From Allocoleopsis sp036703385 (GTDB lineage Bacteria; Cyanobacteriota; Cyanobacteriia; Cyanobacteriales; Coleofasciculaceae), in the NCBI RefSeq assembly GCF_036703385.1, contig NZ_DATNPA010000715.1:1-8515 (forward strand): a DNA stretch of 8,515 nt. The letters run 5' to 3'. The position numbers were made by a program, and so were the translations under genes. Below are positions 1 through 5,530 of this stretch, piece after piece (the stretch's first letter is position 1; each line of letters begins with the position of its first letter). Under the pieces are notes generated by a model, which saw nothing but the letters and a program-made list of their open reading frames with translations, did no database searches and was not told where the DNA came from.

Positions 1-329
1 GGCGGCGTTTCGATGTAGCTCCCAACATGTGGTCTAGTCTAATCATCAGCAGCCTGGTCTTGGCTGGTATTACCCTCTCGATCAATCTGCTGAGTAATAT
101 GGGACTGAGGCGGCTCGATCCTTCTAAAGCATTGATTTTGGAAGCAGCAGTCCCCGCATTAACAGCGCTCTTGGCCTTGGGTATTGTGCAAAGTACCTTG
201 CAAGGGTCGCAAATTTTTGGAATGCTGATCGTTACCCTGGGAGTCCTGGCTCTGAATTTTGAGCAGCGGCGTCGCCATGTCAAAGCTGCTCAATCCGCTG
301 CGCGATCGCAAGCAAAAGTAAACGTATAA
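1..329 (+). CDS. EamA/DMT-family transporter, C-terminal fragment (5' end outside window)
   Basis: The reading frame is open from base 3 without a stop, so this is the 3' end of a longer gene; the internal ATG at 27 is not a real start. The 108 visible residues hold about three hydrophobic segments (roughly visible residues 10-35, 43-62 and 70-86), then a basic tail (EQRRRHVKAAQ). The pattern LRRLDPSKALILEAAVPALT followed by a helix, a short loop and QIFGMLIVTLGVLALN resembles the end of the second EamA repeat in drug/metabolite transporters of the inner membrane. The Glu often found in the loop of this repeat reads Gln here (GIVQSTLQ). The substrate cannot be told. The last codons overlap a perfect 9-bp tandem duplication. 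Another small multipass transporter is possible, but the EamA pattern is fairly clear. Confidence 0.75.
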   Translation, partial: RRFDVAPNMWSSLIISSLVLAGITLSINLLSNMGLRRLDPSKALILEAAVPALTALLALGIVQSTLQGSQIFGMLIVTLGVLALNFEQRRRHVKAAQSAARSQAKVNV

Positions 330-338
330 AACGTATAA
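321..338. repeat. 9-bp perfect tandem duplication across a stop codon
   Basis: AACGTATAA occurs twice back to back (321-329 and 330-338). The first copy contains the TAA stop of the transporter gene. It is probably a slippage product. It also puts a second TAA just downstream. Confidence 0.6.
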
Positions 339-341
339 ATA

Positions 342-513
342 TCAAAGATGCGATCGCCCGTAGTCGCTAATAAGCTGCTGCGCGTAAAACATTGCATATT
401 TCTTGTGAGGTTGGGGAGTAGGAAGTCGATTGTCTCTGTTGCCATTCCCGACTCCTAGCTGTTGTGCATTTTTAATGCACGACAGCTTAGGAAGGGTGCG
501 ATCGCATCTTTGA
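342..513. repeat. 172-bp element bounded by 16-bp perfect inverted repeats
   Basis: TCAAAGATGCGATCGC at 342-357 is repeated as its exact reverse complement at 498-513. Further inside, TAAGCTG (371-377) matches CAGCTTA (483-489), so the two arms are complementary over a longer distance with unequal spacers of 13 and 8 nt. A separate strong hairpin lies at 457-487. Both ends contain a HIP1 octamer. I see no credible gene inside; the minus-strand frame across it has no recognisable domain. A non-autonomous mobile element (MITE-like) or a structured transcript 3' of the tRNA are the main options. No clear target-site duplication is visible. Confidence 0.55.
457..487. repeat. 14-bp hairpin with 3-nt loop
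   Basis: AGCTGTTGTGCATT pairs with AATGCACGACAGCT around a TTT loop, with a single G-U pair. TCCT (453-456) and AGGA (489-492) extend the stem by 4 bp past a one-base bulge. No T-run follows on either strand, so it is not a canonical intrinsic terminator, although it lies 3' of the minus-strand tRNA gene and could protect or end that transcript. Confidence 0.6.
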
Positions 514-555
514 ATTGGATGAGCCTCCAATCTTGGTAATATTATTGCGTTGGAA

Positions 556-642
556 CGGAGAGAGAGGGATTCGAACCCTCGTTAGAGTCACCCCTAAACA
601 GCATTTCCAGTGCTGCGCCTTCAACCGCTCGGCCATCTCTCC
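556..642 (-). tRNA. trnS(GGA): tRNA-Ser (anticodon GGA)
   Basis: Read on the minus strand, the gene begins at 642 with GGAGAGA, which pairs over 7 bp with TCTCTCC (563-557). The discriminator base is G at 556, as expected for serine tRNA. The D-arm TGGCCGAGCGGTTGAAGGC is typical of tRNA-Ser/Leu. The anticodon stem CAGCA/TGCTG encloses the loop CTGGAAA with anticodon GGA, which reads UCC and UCU. A long variable arm of class II type follows, then the T-arm GAGGG-TTCGAAT-CCCTC. CCA is not encoded (TTC follows the discriminator), so it must be added after transcription. The gene is divergent from the ferredoxin gene at 715. Confidence 0.97.
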
Positions 643-667
643 AGGGGAATCTATGAGTTGAGGGTTT

Positions 668-684
668 TGAATTAGCCTAATTCA
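668..684. promoter_or_regulatory. 17-bp perfect palindrome between divergent genes (candidate operator)
   Basis: TGAATTAG-C-CTAATTCA is a perfect 8-1-8 inverted repeat. It lies 25 nt upstream of the tRNA-Ser gene and 30 nt upstream of the ferredoxin ATG, in a 72-nt divergent intergenic region. The position and symmetry suit a dimeric regulator. It does not match the classical 7-1-7 Fur-box core, so no regulator is named. Confidence 0.4.
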
Positions 685-714
685 GCACCCAGTTTCTAAT
701 TGTACACTGAAGTG

Positions 715-1083
715 ATGACTAAATCCTATAAAATTCAAATTCATAATCGCCAAACGGGTACTCATCACACCGTACAAGTGCCAGATGACCGATATATCTT
801 GCAAGCAGCAGAAAACCAGGGTCTGAATCTGCCTTTTTCTTGTCGCAATGGAGCCTGCACCACTTGTGCCGTGCGTGTTCGTCGCGGTGAGGTCTACCAG
901 CCAGAAGCAATGGGACTTTCTCAAAACCTGCGCGACCAAGGCTATGCTCTGTTGTGTGTGAGTTATCCTCGCTCTGACCTCGAAGTGGAGACGCAGGATG
1001 AAGACGAAGTCTATGAACTTCAGTTTGGGCGCTACTTTGCCAAAGGAAAGGTTCAGTTTGGACTGCCACTGGATGAGGATTAA
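715..1083 (+). CDS. plant-type [2Fe-2S] ferredoxin with C-terminal extension (Fed2-like)
   Basis: This is a 122-aa soluble electron carrier. The cluster ligands are Cys43, Cys48, Cys51 and Cys81, in the canonical C-x4-C-x2-C-x29-C spacing (SCRNGACTTC ... LLC). It differs from the roughly 97-aa photosynthetic PetF by an acidic stretch (ETQDEDEVYE, 92-101) and an extra tail (LQFGRYFAKGKVQFGLPLDED). From memory this matches Synechocystis Fed2 (Sll1382), a ferredoxin linked to the low-iron response; that is recalled, not shown here. The ATG at 715 was chosen over the upstream in-frame TTG (700) and GTG (712) because the product then begins MTKSYKIQIHN, close to the family. No good Shine-Dalgarno is visible, and GAAG at 709 is only 2 nt from the ATG. 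A palindrome lies at 668-684. Confidence 0.93.
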   Translation: MTKSYKIQIHNRQTGTHHTVQVPDDRYILQAAENQGLNLPFSCRNGACTTCAVRVRRGEVYQPEAMGLSQNLRDQGYALLCVSYPRSDLEVETQDEDEVYELQFGRYFAKGKVQFGLPLDED

Positions 1084-1170
1084 CAGATGGAACAGAGGGG
1101 GAGTACAGGGAATCATGGGAGTAGCGGTAGTAGGGGACGTATTCTCGATTGCCACTCCTTCATATACCCT

Positions 1171-1200
1171 CGCCTCCTCTACTCTCTTAGGGAGGAGGTG
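1171..1200 (+). promoter_or_regulatory. very strong Shine-Dalgarno sequestered in a 9-bp hairpin
   Basis: GGAGGAGG at 1191-1198 is a near-perfect anti-16S match placed a few nucleotides before the TTG at 1202, and it decides the start of the nuclease gene. CGCCTCCTC (1171-1179) can pair with GAGGAGGTG (1192-1200), 9 bp with one G-U, across a 12-nt loop. The ribosome-binding site would therefore be hidden when the RNA is folded. Other pyrimidine tracts nearby (ACTCCTT at 1154, CTCT at 1183) could compete. Pairing is seen by eye; no folding energy was computed. Confidence 0.5.
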
Positions 1201-1201
1201 C

Positions 1202-1753
1202 TTGACTTTTCTCAGGAAATTCAGTGTTTTGTGCTGCTGTCTCTTATTGCTGGTGGGTTGCCAATCCACGCCAAGCCCCAGTGGAAGAACCGTAACTGTT
1301 CAGGTGCAGCGAGTCGTTAGCGGACAAACTCTAGATGTATTGAACCCAACGCAGCAAACCGCCTTGATTGAGCGGGTACGTTTGATTGGCATTGAGGCAC
1401 CCGATCTCAAACAAGAGCCTTGGGGCTCGGCGGCAAAAAATCGCTTTGAGCAAATGATTAGCCAAACCACCAATCAATCCCTGGTCTTACAACCTGTTGC
1501 CCTGGAGCCGGATGTCCAAGAAAAAGACAGCACGGGGCGCTGGCTTGCCTATGTCTGGTGTAATGGGCGGCTGCTCAATGAAGAACTGGTCAAAGAAGGG
1601 TATGTGTTAGCTGCACCGCGATCGCCTAATCAAAAATACGATACTCGCCTTGCCCGTGCCCAAGAATATGCCAGACTCATGGGATATGGTATCTGGAACC
1701 CAGACCAACCCATGCGTTTGACCCCAGCCGAATTTCGTCGCCAAAATCCTTAA
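1202..1753 (+). CDS. staphylococcal nuclease-like (thermonuclease family) lipoprotein
   Basis: The 183-aa product starts at TTG 1202, chosen for the strong Shine-Dalgarno upstream and because it gives a textbook lipoprotein signal: MTFLRKFSVL, a hydrophobic core, then lipobox L-V-G-Cys20. The mature protein would be lipid-anchored outside the cytoplasmic membrane. Residues about 31-167 form an SNase-like OB fold: RVRLIGIEAPD (58-68), GRWLAYVW (112-119), NGRLLNEELVKEGYV and the Trp-containing end GYGIW. Arg60 and Arg113 correspond to catalytic Arg35 and Arg87. However, the usual DGDT reads SGQT (40-43), so the calcium ligand Asp21 becomes Gln42; Asp40 becomes Glu65 and Glu43 becomes Asp68. Nuclease activity is therefore uncertain. 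An ORF extension back to 998 overlaps the ferredoxin gene and is unlikely to be translated. The gap to the ferredoxin stop is 118 nt. Confidence 0.88.
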   Translation: MTFLRKFSVLCCCLLLLVGCQSTPSPSGRTVTVQVQRVVSGQTLDVLNPTQQTALIERVRLIGIEAPDLKQEPWGSAAKNRFEQMISQTTNQSLVLQPVALEPDVQEKDSTGRWLAYVWCNGRLLNEELVKEGYVLAAPRSPNQKYDTRLARAQEYARLMGYGIWNPDQPMRLTPAEFRRQNP

Positions 1754-2022
1754 CGTTGAGTTGGCGCATTGACTCTGTTTTCGCTTCATGAAGGGATAGA
1801 CCCCAAAAACCAAGAGAATTTGGGATTCTGTTTCATAGCGAGCCCTGTCTCCCAACCCTCCTTGTATTTTCTTAACCTAGAACATCTATTCAGGAACCAG
1901 CTTCCTCGTAATACCTATAGGGAGGATAATTAAGTGGGCGAGGCCAAACCCAACTCGTCACTTACCCTGAACAGCTTCCACCCAAATCTATATTACTGAA
2001 TCAGTGTTCTAACCTATATAAG
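1754..2022. other. 269-nt gap before the IMPase gene
   Basis: No gene is seen. Small palindromes are present: CTTCATGAAG (1784-1793), a CCCAAA/TTTGGG stem with an 11-nt loop (1802-1824) that could weakly end the nuclease transcript but has no T-run, and ACTGAATCAGT (1995-2005), 17 nt before the ATG at 2023. TATATA at 2014-2019 is too close to the start for a normal -10. No promoter can be assigned with confidence. Confidence 0.3.
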
Positions 2023-2847
2023 ATGAGCCAACATACCCCTCAACAGCTGCAAATCTTCCTAGATATTGCCACCGAAGCCTCAATGGCAGCGGGGGCAATC
2101 TTGAAAAACTACTGGGGTAAGTTAGAAGCAGTAGAGGAGAAAGGGCGTCCTGGAGACTTAGTGACGGCGGCGGATAAAGACGCTGAAGCTGCCATCCTGG
2201 AAGTGTTACAGCGTCATGTTCCCCAACACTCTATCCTCGCCGAGGAATCTGGTCAGTTGGGGGATAACCAAAGTGAATACTTGTGGGCGATCGATCCCCT
2301 GGATGGCACCACCAATTATGCTCATCAGTACCCCGTTGCAGCTGTCTCCGTTGGGCTCCTGATTTCCGGGATACCTCAGGTTGGAGTCATCTATAATCCC
2401 TTTCGCGATGAGCTATTTCGTGCGGCTAGGGGTTTAGGAGCAACTCGCAATCGACGCCCTATTGAAGTGTCTCAAACCTCTGACCTAAGCAAAACCCTAC
2501 TCGTCACGGGCTTTGCTTACGACCGACGCGAGACTTCTGACAATAACTACGCTGAGTTCTGCCACCTCACCCATCTCACCCAAGGCGTCCGCCGTAGTGG
2601 TGCTGCATCCCTCGATCTAGCGGATGTTGCCTGCGGACGACTGGATGGCTACTGGGAACGGGGGCTCTCTCCTTGGGATATCGTTGCTGGGGTCGTGCTG
2701 TTAGAAGAAGCCGGTGGTAAAGTGACCGCTTACGACGGCAGCCCCTTAAAGATTGATTCGGGTCGGATTCTAGCCACTAATGGTCAAATTCACGATCACC
2801 TGAGTACCGAGCTGTTACAGGTTCCCCCTCTGTCTAGTTGGAAATAA
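2023..2847 (+). CDS. inositol monophosphatase-family phosphatase (IMPase/SuhB-like; possible histidinol-phosphatase)
   Basis: This is a 274-aa Mg2+-dependent phosphomonoesterase of the FIG/IMPase fold. The metal-site motifs are all present: DLVTAADKDAE (45-55), AEES (73-76), the signature WAIDPLDGTTNY (88-99) with Asp91 and Asp94, and the C-terminal motif SPWDIVAG (216-223) with Asp219. The length is normal for the family. It probably acts in the cytosol. The substrate is not fixed by sequence: inositol-1-phosphate, histidinol-phosphate and other sugar phosphates are all hydrolysed by relatives. hisZ two genes downstream makes a histidine role worth testing, but cyanobacterial members are usually annotated simply as IMPase. 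The Shine-Dalgarno is poor (TATATAAG just before the ATG). The next in-frame ATG (residue 21) would remove part of the first helix, so 2023 is preferred. Confidence 0.93.
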   Translation: MSQHTPQQLQIFLDIATEASMAAGAILKNYWGKLEAVEEKGRPGDLVTAADKDAEAAILEVLQRHVPQHSILAEESGQLGDNQSEYLWAIDPLDGTTNYAHQYPVAAVSVGLLISGIPQVGVIYNPFRDELFRAARGLGATRNRRPIEVSQTSDLSKTLLVTGFAYDRRETSDNNYAEFCHLTHLTQGVRRSGAASLDLADVACGRLDGYWERGLSPWDIVAGVVLLEEAGGKVTAYDGSPLKIDSGRILATNGQIHDHLSTELLQVPPLSSWK

Positions 2848-2972
2848 TTTTGATATGTATTTCATTGATATGGGAATAATCGGATTAGTAACCCATGAAC
2901 TTTCAGAACGCTACTAACTATGAAAAGCTATTTCTACAGTAGCCAAACAATTTTCTGATCAAAATGACATCG

Positions 2973-3012
2973 CTTTACAGTCTCTTGATAAACCCTGCTG
3001 AGCTTGTAAAGT
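2973..3012 (+). promoter_or_regulatory. candidate promoter of the J-protein/hisZ pair, embraced by an inverted repeat
   Basis: TTGATA (2985-2990) and TAAAGT (3007-3012) are separated by 16 nt and resemble -35 and -10 boxes, giving a leader of about 60 nt before the ATG at 3082. CTTTACA (2973-2979) and its reverse complement TGTAAAG (3005-3011) lie on either side of the -35, the right arm overlapping the -10, as an operator might. Further left in this AT-rich gap TTGATATG occurs twice (2850-2857, 2865-2872), just past the IMPase stop. All by eye. Confidence 0.35.
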
Positions 3013-3081
3013 TAGCAATTATACCAAAAATTAAGACATACTAGAAACAATTATTTTGGCACGGAGCTTGGACAAACCCCT

Positions 3082-4104
3082 ATGTCTTTTCAAATTGAGC
3101 GCGGACTCTTCAAGTTTGATTTCAACGATTATCACGCCGTTATCGGTGTTCCAGTTGATGCGGATGTTAAAGAAGTCCGCAAACGGTATCTCAAGATTGC
3201 TCGAAAACTACATCCTGATAGCTGCAAAGCGGCAAGCGATAGCGAAAAGAAGCTAGCCAATCAGCTATTATCCAAACTCGTTAATCCAGCCTACGAACAG
3301 CTGTCTCAGGGAAATAATCGGGATTACTTGGTGAGTCTAGGTCATATGGGGAGGCGTTTGGCGGCAGAAGGAGCGAAAATTCCCCTCGCCAGCGAATCAG
3401 CCAAACAATTATTCCGGTCAGGTGGTGCCAATTTAGACAACGCTTATAAAACCGTAGTACACAAGCTAGCCACAACACAATACGATTCCCTAGACCAAGT
3501 CTTAGATAAAATTGCTGAAATCAGTGAACTGAATATGGTTTACCTAATGCTTAGCAAGGGTGAACTCCAAAAACCCACTGCAAGACCGGGGGGTGCAACG
3601 GGGGGGCCGGGAGCCCGTCCAACCGACGCTCAGCCAGTTCCTCAAGGCCCGAAAAAAGACCCGAATGCTCCTACACCCCCTGGAATGCCGGGACGACCTA
3701 CCAGTCCGCTACCTGATTCGGGACTTACGAGATCGGCTGAGTATATTCGGCGGGCAGAAGGGTACATTGCCAAGAACAATTTTGCCGGTGCTGTTTTGGA
3801 GTTGCGTGAGGCACTCAAATTAGATCCAAACAATAGCCGTTGCCATAGCTTACTAGGAGCCTCGTATTTGAAGCAAAATCAGGCGACAATGGCAAAAGTT
3901 CACATTAATAAAGCCTTGCAACTGAATCCCAACGATGAGTTGGCTTTGAAGGGCAAAAAGCATCTCGAAGCATTGGCTCAGAAAGCTAATGGTGGAGGGC
4001 AAAAATCTGCTCCTGCACCAGCTCCGGACAGACAGTCCGATAAATCGGGGAAATCGGGTGGTGGAGGCTTATTTGGTGGTTTATTTGGCGGAAAGAAAAA
4101 GTAG
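3082..4104 (+). CDS. J-domain protein with C-terminal TPR repeats
   Basis: The 340-aa protein has an N-terminal J domain (about 13-85) with the HPD tripeptide at 44-46 after the basic helix VRKRYLKIARKL, so it should be able to stimulate an Hsp70/DnaK partner. A helical part (about 86-160) follows, then a Pro/Gly-rich linker (about 164-213), two TPR-like helical pairs (about 217-250, ending LDPNN, and 252-284, ending LNPND), and a low-complexity tail with two LFGG units and a terminal KKK. It lacks the zinc-finger and substrate-binding domains of true DnaJ, so it is a specialised J-protein whose TPRs probably choose the client. The Shine-Dalgarno is weak. hisZ starts 8 nt after the stop, suggesting cotranscription. 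Homopolymeric G runs encode part of the linker. Confidence 0.9.
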   Translation: MSFQIERGLFKFDFNDYHAVIGVPVDADVKEVRKRYLKIARKLHPDSCKAASDSEKKLANQLLSKLVNPAYEQLSQGNNRDYLVSLGHMGRRLAAEGAKIPLASESAKQLFRSGGANLDNAYKTVVHKLATTQYDSLDQVLDKIAEISELNMVYLMLSKGELQKPTARPGGATGGPGARPTDAQPVPQGPKKDPNAPTPPGMPGRPTSPLPDSGLTRSAEYIRRAEGYIAKNNFAGAVLELREALKLDPNNSRCHSLLGASYLKQNQATMAKVHINKALQLNPNDELALKGKKHLEALAQKANGGGQKSAPAPAPDRQSDKSGKSGGGGLFGGLFGGKKK

Positions 4105-4112
4105 AAAAAGTA

Positions 4113-5348
4113 ATGGTTCATCAACCACCGGCGGGTGCACGAGATTTGCTGCCCCTTGAAGTGACTCAAAAACGTTGGATTGCCGATCGCTTGCAGCAGG
4201 TATTTCACCGTTGGGGATATCACCAGATTATTACATCGACCCTGGAGTGGTTAGATACTCTGATGGCAGGGGGCGCAATTCAGCGTTCAACAGTGATTCA
4301 GTTACAGGATGCTGAAGCAGGGACACTGGGGCTACGTCCAGAACTAACAGCTTCAATTGCACGAGCTTTTGCAACACGAATCGCAGGGAGTACGAGTGAG
4401 GCAAGCCTATCCCTACCACAACGTCTCTATTACAATGCCAATGTGTTCCGGCGATCGCCCATCGGTCACCACGGGCGTCAACTGGAATTCTACCAGTCAG
4501 GGGTTGAACTTCTGGGGGCTGGAGGACTGTTGGCAGATTCGGAAATTCTTCTGTTGCTTGCGGATTGCCTCAATCAGCTCGGTTTGCAACAGTGGCACTT
4601 GATTTTAGGGGAAGCGGGGTTAACGCGATCGCTGTTTTCTCCCTTCCCAGCGTCAGTGCAAGACAAAGTGCGAAAAGCGATCGCTCATCTTGATCGTGTC
4701 GCCCTCGAAACTCTACCCCTTTCCCCAGAATTACGAGAACGGGCGCTGTTTCTCTTTGACCTCCGGGGACGCCCGACTGATGTGTTGCAAAAGGTTGCTA
4801 GTCTGGATTTAAACTCATCAGAGCGCCAAATTGTTGATCAGCTGAAATCTCTGGTTGATCTCCTCGGACGAAGCTCTCCCACTCCCTTGCCGCTGATTCT
4901 CGATCTCAGCTTAGTTCAAACCTTTGAGTATTACACGGGCATTGTGTTTGAAGTAGTCAGTGACAGCGATACCAGTCAGCGAGTTTTGGGTCAGGGGGGT
5001 CGTTATGACCAACTGCTGGGACTGTATCATCCTCAAGGAGAAACCTACCCAGGAATTGGTTTTTGCCTCAATATTGAAGACCTACACTATGTTTTACTTT
5101 CAGGGAGTCAGTTGCCTAGACAAACACCCGCGAGTGACTGGTTAGTCGTTCCGGAGACGCCTCAGGCTGAGGCAGCTGCTTTTGCTTATGCCCAAAAACT
5201 TAGAGATTCTGAGCATTTAGTTCGGGTGGAGATGGACTTAGGGCAGCGATCCCCCGCCGATATCCGGGATTACGCCCGTCGCCACCGGATTACTTACCTG
5301 GCTTGGATTAAAGCGGATGGCACACCGATGATTGAGACGCTGAGTTAG
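4113..5348 (+). CDS. hisZ: ATP phosphoribosyltransferase regulatory subunit HisZ
   Basis: The 411-aa protein is a paralogue of the histidyl-tRNA synthetase catalytic core. It assembles with the short form of HisG to make an active, histidine-regulated ATP phosphoribosyltransferase, the first step of histidine biosynthesis. It begins PPAGARDLLP, has the motif-2-like region RLYYNANVFRRSP followed by GRQLEFYQSG, and contains FEYYTGIVFE (271-280). It is HisZ rather than HisRS because the catalytic Arg of the HisRS motif LVRGLDYY is replaced by Gln269 (LVQTFEYY), and because the anticodon-binding domain of HisRS is not recognisable in the roughly 60-residue C-terminal region. It lies 8 nt behind the J-protein stop with no strong Shine-Dalgarno, so translational coupling is likely. 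No other his gene is in the window. Confidence 0.95.
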   Translation: MVHQPPAGARDLLPLEVTQKRWIADRLQQVFHRWGYHQIITSTLEWLDTLMAGGAIQRSTVIQLQDAEAGTLGLRPELTASIARAFATRIAGSTSEASLSLPQRLYYNANVFRRSPIGHHGRQLEFYQSGVELLGAGGLLADSEILLLLADCLNQLGLQQWHLILGEAGLTRSLFSPFPASVQDKVRKAIAHLDRVALETLPLSPELRERALFLFDLRGRPTDVLQKVASLDLNSSERQIVDQLKSLVDLLGRSSPTPLPLILDLSLVQTFEYYTGIVFEVVSDSDTSQRVLGQGGRYDQLLGLYHPQGETYPGIGFCLNIEDLHYVLLSGSQLPRQTPASDWLVVPETPQAEAAAFAYAQKLRDSEHLVRVEMDLGQRSPADIRDYARRHRITYLAWIKADGTPMIETLS

Positions 5349-5356
5349 GAGAGACA

Positions 5357-5409
5357 ACGCTAGTAGAATATCTACCGAACCGATAGCCTTAGGCTAATTT
5401 TGCTAGCGT
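5357..5409 (+). terminator. nested hairpins after hisZ (possible terminator or structured 3' UTR)
   Basis: ACGCTAG (5357-5363) is complementary to CTAGCGT (5403-5409). Between them are two small perfect hairpins, GTAGA-ATA-TCTAC (5363-5375) and TAGCC-TTA-GGCTA (5384-5396). The latter is followed by ATTTT, the nearest thing to an intrinsic terminator here. The stems are only 5-7 bp. Confidence 0.4.
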
Positions 5410-5505
5410 CGAAAGAGTAGACCTAATTTACTGGTATAGCTGTAGCCACAAAGGTTAAGACTTTGTTTAACGGCTCAAACGACCATATACCCAGTAATAA
5501 ACCGT

Positions 5506-5530
5506 CTGCCCTCTGCCTTTTGCCTTTTGC
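5506..5530. repeat. heptanucleotide tandem repeat (about 3.6 copies)
   Basis: The units are CTGCCCT, CTGCCTT, TTGCCTT and TTGC, in exact 7-nt phase. Short tandem heptamers of this kind are common in filamentous cyanobacteria (STRR-type sequences). It ends directly against the candidate -10 at 5531. Confidence 0.6.

Noticed and set aside
342..530. 62-codon minus-strand frame across the inverted-repeat element
   Set aside because: No domain and low-complexity composition; the frame is open by chance across the palindromic sequence.
342..642. CRISPR array, integron or phage attachment at tRNA-Ser
   Set aside because: No regularly spaced repeats, no integrase, and no second copy of the tRNA 3' end in the window.
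998..1201. N-terminal extension of the nuclease back to an ATG at 998
   Set aside because: It overlaps 86 nt of the ferredoxin gene in another frame and would bury the lipoprotein signal some 68 residues inside. The TTG at 1202 has the Shine-Dalgarno and gives a proper signal peptide.
682..1269. 195-codon open frame on the minus strand
   Set aside because: It lies opposite the ferredoxin and nuclease genes, has no recognisable domain and would run through both; a shadow frame.
1802..1824. Intrinsic terminator after the nuclease gene
   Set aside because: The stem is only 6 bp (CCCAAA/TTTGGG), with an 11-nt loop and no T-run.
3560..3823. 87-codon plus-strand frame within the J-protein gene
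   Set aside because: Out-of-frame shadow of a GC-rich linker. Kept only as the frame a slip at the G runs would enter.
4113..5348. Histidyl-tRNA synthetase as identity of this gene
   Set aside because: The HisRS catalytic Arg is Gln269 and the anticodon-binding domain is not seen; HisZ fits better.
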